Shown piece by piece: positions 24,837 through 37,746 of a DNA stretch of 64,000 nt (positions within the stretch are counted from its first letter, which is position 1; every line of letters begins with the position of its first letter). The DNA is from Campylobacter concisus. Lineage in GTDB: Bacteria > Campylobacterota > Campylobacteria > Campylobacterales > Campylobacteraceae. The position numbers and the translations under genes were made by a program. The notes below the pieces were generated by a model. The model worked only from the letters and a program-made list of their open reading frames with translations, was not told the origin of the DNA and did no database searches. The stretch spans positions 310,001 through 374,000 of the forward strand of contig NZ_CP012541.1 of assembly GCF_001298465.1 (NCBI RefSeq), written 5' to 3'.

Positions 24837-25855
24837 TCTATCATGATAAAAAGCTTACGCAGTTTGTTAGAGCCGCTGGCTGAGCTGCTAAGCTTGACCC
24901 GTCGGGTCTACACAAAACGATTAGTAGTTTAAATTTATCTCATCCAAACCTACTCTCAAGCACTAACTCAAACGAAGATGCAAGCGTTTTTAAAATTTCA
25001 AGTGACCTTGCATTGGTTCAAACGCTTGATTTTATAACGCCTGTGGTAAATGATCCATTTATATATGGACAGATCGCAGCTGCAAATAGCTTAAGCGACG
25101 TTTTTGCTATGGGCGGTGAGGTGATGAATGCACTAAATATTGTTGGCTTTGATAGTTGTAATCTCGCGCCTGAAATTTTGGGCGAAATTCTGCGAGGTGG
25201 AGCCGATAAGGTAAAAGAGTGCGGCGGTATCATAGTTGGCGGACATACGATAGAGACGCAGCAGATGTATTATGGGCTTAGCGTCACTGGAAGGGTGCAT
25301 CCTGATAAATTTTGGGCAAATAATACAGCCACAAATGGCAATGTTTTAATCCTTACAAAACCACTTGGAAGTGGTATTTTAAGTACAGCGATAAAGGCTG
25401 ATTTACTAAGCATAGATCAGATAAAAGAGGCTGTAACTATCATGGCGCAGCTAAATTCATACGCCGTAAAAGCGCTTGAAGGTATCAAAGTCTATGCGGC
25501 TACTGATGTGACTGGATTTGGCTTTTTGGGGCATTTAAGCGAAATGCTAAATGAAAAGATCAGTTTTGAAATTTATGAAAAAAATGTGCCAATCATTGCA
25601 AGTGCAAAGGAATTTGCAGATATGGGCATCATTCCAGAGGGAAGCTATAAAAACCGCGAATTTGCAAAGCATTTTATAGACAAGGAAGCTGATATTTTAC
25701 TATTTGACGCACAAACTTCTGGTGGGCTTTTGCTTGCAGTTGGTGAAAAGGACGCGATGCTTGCAGTAAAACGCTTAAAAGAAGTAGGTTATGAAAGCTC
25801 GGCTATTGTTGGCTCTGCGGTGCCAAAGAGCGAGTTTGGTATATTTTTAAGATAA
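24833..25855 (+). CDS. selD: Selenophosphate synthetase, itself a selenoprotein
   Basis: SelD makes selenophosphate from selenide and ATP, the selenium donor for Sec-tRNA. The start overlaps the yedF stop (ATGA). Codon 17 is TGA (24881-24883) in the context RAAG-U-AAKLDPSGL, exactly where other SelD proteins have the catalytic Cys or Sec, and the frame is otherwise open to 25855, giving 340 residues. Cofactor and ATP-binding landmarks follow: FAMGG near 97, GGHTIET near 137 and TDVTGFGFLGH near 222. A small hairpin follows the TGA. Automatic annotation would wrongly start this gene downstream of the stop, at about 25013. Confidence 0.94.
24881..24910 (+). promoter_or_regulatory. Sec codon and candidate SECIS hairpin in selD
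   Basis: The in-frame TGA at 24881-24883 is followed after twelve bases by GACCC-GTC-GGGTC (24896-24908), a five-pair stem. Position fits a bacterial SECIS, which must lie directly downstream of the codon for SelB binding. The loop is smaller than in the fdhA element. Confidence 0.6.
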
Positions 25856-25917
25856 ATTTTTAAAAATAGCATGCTATTCATTGCGTTAATGAAATCTTTT
25901 AATTTACTTAACCATTC

Positions 25918-25923
25918 TATAAT
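25918..25923 (+). promoter_or_regulatory. Candidate -10 element for the nitroreductase gene
   Basis: TATAAT about 22 bases before the ATG region and downstream of selD. It would give a very short leader. Confidence 0.35.
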
Positions 25924-25944
25924 TTCAAAAACTACAAAGGAGAG

Positions 25945-26577
25945 ATGATGAATTATCTTGAAATTTTAAAATTTCGTCATGCTTGCAAGGTTTTTGACGA
26001 AAGCAAAAAAATCGGTGCTGGAGAGTTTGATTTTATACTAGAAGCTGGCAGGTTAAGTCCTAGCTCAACTGGACTTGAGCAGTGGGATATCTTAGTTGTT
26101 CAAAATAAAGAGCTTAGAGAAAAAATAAAAGCTCTTTCATGGAATCAAGCGCAAATCACATCTTGCTCACATTTAGTTATCGTTTTAGCTAAGATCAAAG
26201 AGGTAAAATTTGGAAGCGCATACGTTAATAAAATGATTGCTAGAAATACTAATAAAGATCCTGAAGCAATTGCTGTAAGGCAAAAATTTTATCATGACTT
26301 TTTGCTAGCAAATTTTAAAAATGATGATGAGCTAACATTTCAGTGGTCACATGAGCAGTGCATGATAATTGCCACAAATATGATGAATGCAGCTGCGAGT
26401 TTGGGCATTGATAGTTGCCCGATAGAAGGCTTTGACAGACACGCTTTAAATGAGCTTTTAGGGCTTGATGAGAGCTTTCAAAGAGTGGCTATCATGGTGC
26501 CATTTGGCTACCGTCTAAATCCACAACCAAAAAAACTTCGCAGAGAAATTTCTGATATCGTTACTTGGATCTATTAA
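25945..26577 (+). CDS. Nitroreductase-family NAD(P)H-dependent flavoprotein
   Basis: A 210-residue FMN-dependent oxidoreductase. The N-terminal LKFRHACKVFD corresponds to the FMN phosphate-binding R-x-S/A motif. LSPSSTGLEQWDILVVQ near 36 and the C-terminal VPFGYRLNPQPKKLRR are typical of nitroreductases of this group, in which Helicobacter and Campylobacter RdxA also falls. Two consecutive ATG codons follow AAAGGAGAG; the second (25948) has the better spacing. The natural substrate is unknown. It follows selD with a 90-base spacer. Confidence 0.85.
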   Translation: MMNYLEILKFRHACKVFDESKKIGAGEFDFILEAGRLSPSSTGLEQWDILVVQNKELREKIKALSWNQAQITSCSHLVIVLAKIKEVKFGSAYVNKMIARNTNKDPEAIAVRQKFYHDFLLANFKNDDELTFQWSHEQCMIIATNMMNAAASLGIDSCPIEGFDRHALNELLGLDESFQRVAIMVPFGYRLNPQPKKLRREISDIVTWIY

Positions 26578-26582
26578 GATAT

Positions 26583-26619
26583 TTGAGCCAAATTTTAAAT
26601 AAATTTTTGGCTCAATTTT
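26583..26619 (+). terminator. Terminator after the nitroreductase gene
   Basis: TTGAGCCAAA at 26583-26592 pairs perfectly with TTTGGCTCAA at 26606-26615 across an AT-rich 13-base loop, followed by TTTTA. Confidence 0.75.
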
Positions 26620-26723
26620 AAATAAATCAATAAATTCTAAATAAATACTTACTTTTATAAACCCAAATCAAGTAAAAATGGGATAAAATCAGAGCCAAAA
26701 CCTAAACTAACGAGGTGTCTATC

Positions 26724-29700
26724 GTGCTTGAGAAACAAAAAACCAGCCTTCAAATAGTAAAAATGTTTTATACAAAGTCTATTTTACTTTTACTCTCATT
26801 TATATTTTTAGCATTATTTGTAGTTTGTGCTGGTACGAACGATATAAAGTATGATCTTAGCTCAACTAATTCAAATATAAAATCATCAATCTCAAATAGC
26901 TTTTTTATAATAAAAAACGATCTATTTTTAAAATCAAAAATGGTTGAAGCAGGTCTTAGCGATATGCTATTTGATAAAAATTCAACAAAAAACGATCTTT
27001 ATATAGCTTTTTATGTTTTTGATAAAAATAGAAATTTAATCTATTCAAAGAGATTTTTAGGTGCTGATGACATAGCTGAAAAGGATCTATCTCAGCTTAG
27101 TTTAAACGAGACAGATGCTGGGAAATTTACAGTATCAGATCGTGTCTATAAAAATAATCGTTTTAGAGACATTTATGCATCTTATGGGCTAAAAAATGGA
27201 GGCAGCATTTTAGTTCAAATTGATATAAAATTTTTGCAAAGCTACACCAATGTAGATTACGATGAAAAAAGCAAAACTTATGCTTATCTGGTGGATAAAT
27301 ATGGAAATTTATCAAGAGATGAGTTTTATAAAAAATTCGATGAGTCGATGTTTTTGCCTTATGTGAGTCTTGGCGATGAGTTTAAAGAGGATAAAATAAT
27401 ATTTTCTTTAAGCCATATGAGCTTTTATCTCATAAGCTATATGCCAGAGTATAAAATTTTTGTTATTACCGCTTCAACGAAGCATTTTCATATCTTTATG
27501 CAGTTTGTGTTATTTTGGCTATCGATCTTTTGTTTTATATCTTCCATATTTTTATGGGTTAGAGATGTAAAATTTATAAAAAATAGAATAATGCCAGCTT
27601 TAAAAGAGGTAAGAGATACTTTAGATGGCGATGAATACAAGATAAAACGAAGCCTTAATGTAACAGAATTTGAAGATATAAAAAATGGAATAAACAAACT
27701 AAAGATAGAAACCAGAAAAGCAACTAATGGACTAGAAGAATACAAAAGTAGATTTGGCTATATTTTTGAGCAAAGCTTTTTGAAAATAGTAGTTTATGAT
27801 GCTTATAGCGGCGATATTATTGATGCTAGTAATGCATTTTTGTCTTCCATTGGCTACACAAAAGATGAGATTATAGAGCTAAATTTAAATGATTTAATAG
27901 ATGGCGATTTTGCATTGTTTATGCAAATGAAACAAGACGCTCAAAATAGCGATATAAGTTTTAAAATCAAGCTAAAAACAAAAGATGGCGGCACTAAAGA
28001 GGGATTTTTACAAGAGTCGCAGATCGAGCTAAGGGATTCTAGGCTAAATTTTATGCTTATACACGAGCTTGACGATGAAAAATTTACGAAAAAGGATAAC
28101 GAAGCAATAAATGATTATTCCTTTTTATCGCCAAATGTAATAGCAGAAGCATTAAGCAGCGATCCATTTTCTATCGTAAGAAGTACTCAAAATATCGATA
28201 GTGTCTTTAAAGTCCCGCAAGATAAGAAGCTTATAAATTTAAAAGACCTAATAAGCCCTGAAAGTTTAGATGAGTTTGCTGTAAATGTTTCTAATGAATC
28301 TAAAAAATTCTTTGAAAAAGGTAGCAAAAATAGCGAGATAAATCTCGTAGCCAATATGCAAACAAATGAAAACAATAAAACGCCATTTAAGATAAAAGTA
28401 AAATTTATAGATAATGGTGCTGATAAAGAGCGAAAGATCATTTACTTTTTTAATGACTTAAGTGATATAGCAAAGTTGCAAGAAAAATACGATGCTGAAT
28501 TAAAATATTTTCAAAGCATACTTTGGGCAAGCCAAGCGCTTGTCTTTTCATGGGATAAAAAAAGCGACACCCTTTATATCCCAAATGCTATTGCTAAGTC
28601 GCTCGGATATGCATTAAATGGAGATATGAGTATAAATTTTGAACGCGCAAAAACTATATTTGTAGATGAATTTGTAAGCTTTAAGGACTTTTTTGACCTT
28701 ATAAAAAAAGGTGAAGTATATGATGGCGAAGTGCGTTTTTATAGAGCTGATAAAGAGATTATTTATGTAAGGATTAGAGCAAAAGCAATAGCTTTTTATG
28801 ATGGTGAAGCAAGCGTCATAAAGGGCACAATGCAAGATCTTAGTGTGCAAAATAGCTTTTTTTCTTATCAAGACCTTTTAGCAAAAATTTTCTCATACGC
28901 AAAAGAGCAGATTATTATGCTTGATGATGAGTTTAGGATCATAGATGCTAATGACGCTTTTTTCGATACGCTTAACATTTCTAGAGATAAAAATTTTATA
29001 GAGAAAATTTACTCAAAAGATATAATAAATTTTAAAAACGGACTAAAAGATATTAAAGATGAAATTTTAAATTCACTTAAAATAACTGGCTTTTGGCAAG
29101 GTCTTATTCATGATGTTCGAAGCAAAAATAGACTTGAAGTCATAAGTATAAGCAAGCTTTTAAACGCGTTTGGCGATCAAGAGGGATATATATTGTTAGC
29201 TTCAAGCGCAAATGATGACTGCTACAATAAAGAATATCTCGAATTTATCGCGTATCACGATACGCTGACTGGACTACCAAATAGATTTTTACTTTTTAAT
29301 AAGCTAGAAAATCTACTAAAACAAGCGAAAAAAAGCTTAAAAATAGCAGCATTTTATATTGATTTTGATAATTTTAAATCGATAAATGACGGATACGGAC
29401 ATCAAGTAGGCGATAAAATCCTAATAGAAATTTCAAAAAAAATAGATGAAATTTTTCCAAAACAAGGAATATTTGCAAGAATAGGCGGGGACGAGTTTAT
29501 AGGTGCTATGCCTTATGAAAATTTGGGAGAAATTTACGAGACTGCTGAGAACATCTTAAGAGTGGGTCAGAGTAAAATTTCTATTGATGATGATGAAAAA
29601 AAACTTAGCGTAAGTATTGGTATTAGCTTAAGTAGCGATGCGCTTAGCGTTGATGATCTAATTGAAAGAGCCGATTGGGCTATGTATCAAGCAAAGCTTA

Positions 29701-30819
29701 ATGGAAAAAATAAATATTATGTATTTAATTCGAAAAAAGATACATATTTTAAAAATGAATATAGAGATGACTCAAAGATCATTGAAGCTATCGATGCTGG
29801 CGAGATGTTCTTACTATATCAGCCTGAGATTGATATAAAAAGCGGGGAAGTTAGCAGCTTTGAGGCATTTATTAGATGGAAAAATGGCGATAAGATATTA
29901 AGGCCATCAGATTTCTTACCACTTGCAAAAGGCTCAAAAGCAGTTGTGGCTATCGCATTATTTACACTAAAAGATGCTTTAAAAGCTAGGGCTGTATGGC
30001 TAAAAGAGGGGATAAATGCAAAAGTTAGGGTAAATTTATGCATTAAAAAGCTAATGACTTCTGAGTTTTTTGAGAAATTTAAAAAGCTTTTAGAAGATGA
30101 ACAACTAGATACTAGTGGGCTAATCATAGACATCGTTGACTCCGCAAGTGGCGTAAATTTAGATGATGTTGTTAGATATATCGATGCTTATAAGGAGCTA
30201 GGCGTTAGCTTTTCGCTTGATGATTTTGCGTCTTATTCAGGCTCGGTAGAAGCTTTAGGCATGTTAAAAATAAATAGATTTAATATAGATAAAAGATTTT
30301 GCAAACAGATTTTTGATTCAGTAGAAGCGCTAAAGACAATACGCATGATAAAGTATGTATCAGATACATTTGATTTTGATGTCATGATAAAAAATTTAGA
30401 AGATAAAAGCATGCTTGAAATTTTTGTTGGATTTGGATTTAGTAGATTTCAAGGGCGGCTTTTTGCGCCAGAGCTTAGCCTGGATGATGTGCTCAAATTT
30501 AAATTTGCTCTATCATCTCCGCTAAATGTAAGAAATTTTCAAGATGATGAGAACTACAATATGCTTTGCAAAATAGTAGGTGCAAAAGAGCTTATGACTC
30601 GTTTGATAAATTTGCTTAAATGCGATGAAAAAGTAAGCGAAAAATTAAAAGACGAAATAGCAAATCAAGTAGATGATATCAGAATAATAAATGAAAAATT
30701 AGCTGAAATTTTAGATACGATCCTTGTAAAAATAGACAAAGAGAATGTAATAAATTTAGCTAATGAGGCAATTTTATTATGCGATAATGATCTAAATTTA
30801 AGTGGAGCGAACAAAAATA

Positions 30820-30827
<8 letters not shown>
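26724..30827 (+). CDS. Membrane PAS-GGDEF-EAL signalling protein with degenerate EAL
   Basis: A 1367-residue sensor with cyclic-di-GMP domains. One membrane helix near residue 20 and another near 265 flank a periplasmic sensing region. PAS-like segments follow near 350-450 and 590-800. The GGDEF domain is near 845-1010 with intact RIGGDEF (about 920). The C-terminal EAL domain departs from catalytic consensus: EAF for EAL, DIVDS where the metal-binding E-x-T-E lies, FNID for the lysine-bearing LKID, and IKNLED for the AEGVE motif. So cyclase activity is plausible, phosphodiesterase activity is not. GTG at 26724 has GAGGTG upstream; GTG at 26715 is an alternative. The 3' end overlaps the hisZ-like gene. 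Confidence 0.85.
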
Positions 30828-33357
<2,530 letters not shown>

Positions 33358-33358
<1 letters not shown>

Positions 33359-33921
33359 TGAGAGGATTTTTGTTATTTTTTGCGGTCCTAAATTTTGCAT
33401 TTTGCTATGAAGTGCCTGTTGATTGCACACAAATTTTTGAGGCCAGAAAAGAAGAAATTTCAAAGGAACTTGAGATTATAGATGAACAGCGCCAAGCTTT
33501 AGAGGTATTTCGCGCAAGCTCGGCAGCAGCCTATGAAGAAAATAATAAAAAACTTGCCAAAAAAGAAGCTGACCTAAATGCGACAATGAAAGTGATCGAG
33601 CAAAAACGCAAAGAGATCGATGAAGTGGTCGCCAAAAATGAAAAAATTTTAAAAGAACTTCGCACAATGACTAGCGATAAAGTCAATGAGTCGTATTCTA
33701 AGATGAAAGATGGCGCGGCAGCTGAGGTACTCTCTAAAATGCCTAGATTAAACGCAGCCACCATACTTTATGCCCTTGATGCCAAAAAGATATCAACCAT
33801 CATGGCGAAAATGGATCCAAAAGTAGCATCTGAGATCACTACTTTGCTTCAAAAAGGACCACCATTTGCTGATGAAAAAGGCGATATGCCAACTCCAGCC
33901 GGTAGCATAAATATACAGTAA
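33358..33921 (+). CDS. MotE-like periplasmic protein with MgtE-N-type C-terminus
   Basis: A 187-residue exported protein. A signal peptide (LLFFAVLNFAFC) is followed by a long coiled coil (about 30-110) and a C-terminal domain resembling the MgtE N-terminal fold (AAEVLSKMPRLNAATILYALDAKKIS). This architecture is that of MotE-type chaperones of the flagellar motor in epsilonproteobacteria and of Cj1496c, which in C. jejuni is a glycosylated periplasmic protein (from memory). The ATG overlaps the fliJ stop as TGATG, deciding the start over the GTG three bases earlier. Confidence 0.78.
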
Positions 33922-34040
33922 TAAATTTTTGCACAAGCAAACAAAATTTTAAAAAATTTAGACACCAAAATATAAAGCACTTGCTTATAAATTTTTAATT
34001 TTAAGCTCATCTAGCTTTAGCTTGTATACTTTTATGGTAG

Positions 34041-35042
34041 TTATTTTTTAACCAAACTTACTAGGACACCAACTCCAAGGATGGCTAGAATGATAAAAAG
34101 GCTAATTTGTGCAGAAATTTCAAATCCGTGATGAAAGATATGAGTAGTCGCATTTACAGCTAGCTTTGCTACGATAAAAAACAAAAGCACGATCACAGAA
34201 ATTTCTAAATACTTTAAAAAATTTTTGAGTGCTTCAAGCACAAAATAAAGCGTTCTTAGCCCAAGTATCGCAAATATCATTGCTGAATAAACAATCACAG
34301 GATCTTTGCTCACAGCAATGACGGCTGGAACGCTATCAAAAGCAAATATCACATCGCTTAGCTCAATCACGCAAAGACACAAAAATAATGGTGTTGCTAT
34401 CCAAGTGGCTTTTAGCCTTAAAATTTGATCGTTAAGAGTAGTTTTTTGACTATCTGAAATTTGCTTAGAAATTTCGCTAAATTTAACAAAAAAGCTATGT
34501 CCAAAAAGCTGTGGTAAAACCGGAAAGAAGCGATAAACTGCCCTATAAGCTATGTGGTTTGAATAATCTTTTATATCTTCATCGCACTTATCTTTTTTTA
34601 TCATCATTACGGCACTATATGCGACTATTGCTGCAAATATTAGCTCCATCCAAGGTGAGATGGCAAAAAGCATCGTACCTACGGCTACAAAGATGAGCCT
34701 AAATATCATAGCTCCTATAACGCCAAAATAAAGCACTCTGTGGCGGTAAATTTCAGGTATCTTAAACCATGAAAAAATCGCCATCATCACAAAAAGATTA
34801 TCTACCGAGAGAGATTTTTCTAGCGCATATCCTGCAAAATAAAGACTTGCTATCTCACTGCCTCGCTCAAAATATAAATATATGCCAAAAAGTACTGAAA
34901 CTCCTATCCAAAAGATAGACCAAATGCCAGCTTGTTTTAGTGAAATTTTCTCATCATGTTTATGAGCAAAAAGATCTATTCCAAAGGCAAGTGATGCCAT
35001 TAGCAGAAAAACTATAATTGTTTGAATTTCTAATGCGTTCAA
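34041..35042 (-). CDS. TerC/Alx-family integral membrane protein
   Basis: A 333-residue protein with about nine membrane helices. The family block AGYALEKSLSVDNLFVMMAIFSWF near 71 and the later SDVIFAFDSVPAVIAVSKDP with acidic residues in membrane segments are diagnostic. TerC/Alx proteins are linked to tellurite resistance and manganese export at secretion-coupled metallation. The stop is followed by an A/T-rich spacer, no clear terminator. It lies seventeen bases downstream of moeA on the same strand and is probably co-transcribed with it. Confidence 0.88.
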   Translation of the reverse strand: MNALEIQTIIVFLLMASLAFGIDLFAHKHDEKISLKQAGIWSIFWIGVSVLFGIYLYFERGSEIASLYFAGYALEKSLSVDNLFVMMAIFSWFKIPEIYRHRVLYFGVIGAMIFRLIFVAVGTMLFAISPWMELIFAAIVAYSAVMMIKKDKCDEDIKDYSNHIAYRAVYRFFPVLPQLFGHSFFVKFSEISKQISDSQKTTLNDQILRLKATWIATPLFLCLCVIELSDVIFAFDSVPAVIAVSKDPVIVYSAMIFAILGLRTLYFVLEALKNFLKYLEISVIVLLFFIVAKLAVNATTHIFHHGFEISAQISLFIILAILGVGVLVSLVKK

Positions 35043-35059
35043 CTTTTATCCTTAAAATT

Positions 35060-36259
35060 TTAACAAGGCATCATCAATACTTCTACTATCTCGCCTTTTT
35101 TGAGAATTTCTTTATCCATTGGGATCATTAAAAGTGCAGCCTTGTTTGTTAAATTATTTACTATCGCTGAACTGCCAAGCTTTTTGCCATTTAGATTTAC
35201 AAAATTTTTTCCTTCACGATTTTCTAAATTTACAGCCGTAAATTCTAAAAATGGCGAACGCTTTTTATAGTCTTCGTCCATTATCGCCGTGATCTTTGGC
35301 TCTTCTTGACCAAACCACGCATTTATTAAGACCCTCACGTAAAGCACACACATAACCATTGCCGAGTACGGAAATCCTGGCAGTGCAAAGATATATTTGT
35401 CGCCTGATTTTGCCACTCTGATATGACGGCCCGGTTTTATGGCAGCACCTTCGATGATAAGACTAAAATTTTCATTTAAAGCGCCTTTTACAAAGTCATA
35501 GTCCCCCATACTTATGCCACCAGTTGTCACTAATATATCAGCTGATTTTAGTGCGTTTATTATCGCTTTTTCGACAAGCTCGGCCTTGTCTCTTACGATC
35601 TCGCAAAGGACCGGCTCTGCACCCATTTTGAGTATCTGCATAGCGATGCCTACGTGATTTGAGCTATGAATTTGTGCTGGATTTTCTAATGGCTCGCCAA
35701 GGTCTTTTATCTCGCTACCAGTTGCAAGTATCGCCACTCTTGGGCGTATGAAAACGCTTATGTGAAAGTGGCCAAGCTCAGCAAGAAGTGCTATTTCGGA
35801 GTAGGTTAGACGAGTGCCTTTTTTGATTAAAATTTCACCTTTTTTGTAGCTCTCACCCACTTCACGCACGGCAAAGCCCTTTGGCACGCTCTTTTTGATG
35901 AGTATTTTTGATCCGACAACCTCGACATTTTCTACTGGCACAAGAGTATCAGTGCCTTCGCTCATTAGTGAGCCAGTGAAAGTTTTTACACATTTACTAC
36001 CCTCTATGACTAGTCCTTTGTCGCTTCCAGCAGGTAGGTCTGTGATGAGCTCAAGCTCGCTTAGACCATCTTTAAAGGCAAAAGCGTATCCATCCATCGC
36101 TGAAACTGGCTTTGCTGGGTAATTTTCAGCGGCTGTCACATCGTAGGCGATATTTCTATCAAGTGCGTCCGTAATGGCCACTTTTTCGATCTTATCCCAC
36201 TCGTTTATAGTATCTTTTAAAATTTTTAGGCTATCTGCATAACTCATAAAATCTTTCAT
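35060..36259 (-). CDS. moeA: Molybdopterin molybdenumtransferase
   Basis: MoeA inserts molybdenum (or tungsten) into adenylylated molybdopterin. The 399-residue product has the family blocks: PAKPVSAMDGYAF near 43, ATGSEI near 186, SSNHVGIAMQ after it, TTGGISMGDYDFVK near 247 and FALPGFPYSAMVMC near 295. The C-terminal domain IV ends with KGEIVEVLMMPC. ATG at 36259 has AAGGGTTAAT before it; a second ATG lies five codons on. It diverges from yedE; the cofactor serves the formate dehydrogenase here. Confidence 0.93.
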   Translation of the reverse strand: MKDFMSYADSLKILKDTINEWDKIEKVAITDALDRNIAYDVTAAENYPAKPVSAMDGYAFAFKDGLSELELITDLPAGSDKGLVIEGSKCVKTFTGSLMSEGTDTLVPVENVEVVGSKILIKKSVPKGFAVREVGESYKKGEILIKKGTRLTYSEIALLAELGHFHISVFIRPRVAILATGSEIKDLGEPLENPAQIHSSNHVGIAMQILKMGAEPVLCEIVRDKAELVEKAIINALKSADILVTTGGISMGDYDFVKGALNENFSLIIEGAAIKPGRHIRVAKSGDKYIFALPGFPYSAMVMCVLYVRVLINAWFGQEEPKITAIMDEDYKKRSPFLEFTAVNLENREGKNFVNLNGKKLGSSAIVNNLTNKAALLMIPMDKEILKKGEIVEVLMMPC

Positions 36260-36394
36260 TATTAACCCTTTTATGAAATTTTTGCATATTTTATCTACTT
36301 TGCTCTTAAAAAAATTAATCTTTGTTTTATTTAATGATTATTAAAATGTCGTTTAAGAAATCAGTTTGATTTTACTCTATACACAGGAATATTT

Positions 36395-37453
36395 ATGAAT
36401 AAAACAGTGCTTTACATCATTGCAGGTGCAAGCCTTGGCATTCTTGGCCCAGTGCTTGTTTATTTTGGCAACCCAGCAAACATGGGCGTTTGCGCGGCTT
36501 GCTTTTTAAGAGATAGTGTAGGTGCTTTTGGTTTTCATCAAGCCAAAGTGGTACAGTATCTAAGGCCTGAAATTTTAGGGCTTATCATTGGAGGCTTTTT
36601 AGCTAGCCTGCTTTGGAGCAGAAATTTTACTCCAGTATCTGGCAGTGCAGCATTTTCTAGATTTTTCCTAGGTGTGTTTGCTATGATTGGTTGCCTTATC
36701 TTTTTGGGTTGCCCATGGAGAGCGTTTTTGCGCCTTGGCGGCGGAGATATGACTGCTATTGCTGGTCTTGTCGGTCTATTTGCCGGCGTTTTTGTTGGAC
36801 GATTTTTCAAGAAAAATGGTTACGTTATACCTGAAAATGATGCCACTACAAAACCAGTTGCATTTTTGCCATTAATCATTGCTATTTTGCTTTTAGCAGC
36901 CCTTGTCTTTGGCTTAAAGCTTGGCGATAATGGTGCTTTATTTAGCTCAGAAAAAGGCCCAGGTTCACAGCACGCAAATATCTTTATCTCACTTATTTGC
37001 GCCATTGTTATTGGCATTTTTATGCAAAGAAGCAAATTTTGCTCGGTTGGAGCGATTAGTAAAGTTTTTGAGCGTGATCTTTCAATGTTTTATGGCATTG
37101 TATCTATCATCGTTTTTGCAAGTATCACAAATTTAGTTCTTGGACAATATAAATTTGGCTTTGAAGCTCAACCTATCGCTCATAATGATGTTCTTTGGAA
37201 TTTCTTAGGCATGAGCTTGGCTGGTCTTTGCTTTAGCCTAAGTTATGGCTGCCCAGGCAAACATTTAGTGCAAATGGGAGCTGGAAATTTAAGCTCAGCT
37301 GTATTTGTTTTAGGCATGGGAGCAGGTGCCGCGATAAGCCACAACTTCATACTTGCAAGCTCAGGAGATGGCATCACTCCTTACGCTCCATATGCCGTAG
37401 CGATCGGCTTTATCTATGCTATTTATGTCGGAGTTTTTACTAAAAAAGCATAA
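36395..37453 (+). CDS. yedE: YedE-type putative selenium transporter
   Basis: A 352-residue polytopic membrane protein of the YeeE/YedE family, about nine helices. Conserved motifs are FGNPANMGVCAACFLRD near 24, FLGCPWRAFLRLGGGD near 108 and SYGCPGKHLVQMGAGN near 287, each containing membrane cysteines as in thiosulfate/selenium uptake relatives. The long double-domain form that accompanies selD and yedF is considered a selenium importer; that role is inference from association. The start has ACAGGAATATTT as RBS. A hairpin terminator follows at 37457. Confidence 0.85.
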   Translation: MNKTVLYIIAGASLGILGPVLVYFGNPANMGVCAACFLRDSVGAFGFHQAKVVQYLRPEILGLIIGGFLASLLWSRNFTPVSGSAAFSRFFLGVFAMIGCLIFLGCPWRAFLRLGGGDMTAIAGLVGLFAGVFVGRFFKKNGYVIPENDATTKPVAFLPLIIAILLLAALVFGLKLGDNGALFSSEKGPGSQHANIFISLICAIVIGIFMQRSKFCSVGAISKVFERDLSMFYGIVSIIVFASITNLVLGQYKFGFEAQPIAHNDVLWNFLGMSLAGLCFSLSYGCPGKHLVQMGAGNLSSAVFVLGMGAGAAISHNFILASSGDGITPYAPYAVAIGFIYAIYVGVFTKKA

Positions 37454-37456
37454 TAT

Positions 37457-37484
37457 AAATTTGGCTGCCTTTGCAGTCAAATTT
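37457..37484 (+). terminator. Hairpin after yedE
   Basis: AAATTTGGCTGC pairs with GCAGTCAAATTT (one wobble) around CTTT, immediately after the yedE stop. It could also serve the minus-strand remnant that ends here. Confidence 0.7.
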
Positions 37485-37590
37485 ACTCACTTTTTATATT
37501 TATTATTTCATCAAAAAGTTTAAAAAGCTCACGTTGGTGTGTGATCATTAAAATACTAGCCTTAATCTTAAAATTTTTTAGCGGCAATAG
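37483..37590 (-). pseudogene. C-terminal remnant of an ABC ATPase
   Basis: The minus strand reads about 36 codons without interruption, to a stop at 37483-37485. The translation contains ASILMITHQRELFKLFDEII, closely resembling the region around the switch histidine of an ABC ATPase (ILITH-x5-A/L-x-x-L-x-D). No Walker or signature motifs and no start lie upstream, where the promoter region of the siderophore receptor begins. It is most likely the tail of a deleted transporter gene. Confidence 0.6.
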
Positions 37591-37706
37591 TAATGCATTT
37601 TGTTTTAAGATATGGCAAACGATAATTCTAAATCGAACTAAAATTTTAACAATGAATTGATAAAATTAATAAACATCAATATAAAGTAAATATTTTAAGC
37701 TATTTT

Positions 37707-37719
37707 GATATAGAATATC
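37707..37719. promoter_or_regulatory. 13-bp palindrome upstream of the siderophore receptor
   Basis: GATAT-AGA-ATATC, a perfect inverted repeat about 28 bases before the receptor ATG. Iron-regulated genes of this type usually have a Fur operator in this place, but the match to a Fur box is partial. Confidence 0.35.
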
Positions 37720-37746
37720 GATTTTAATTTTATCTAAAGGAATTCT

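Noticed and set aside
25013-25855. Start of selD at 25013
   Set aside because: It has no proper start region and would remove the active site. ATG at 24833 overlapping yedF with the Sec codon explains the frame.
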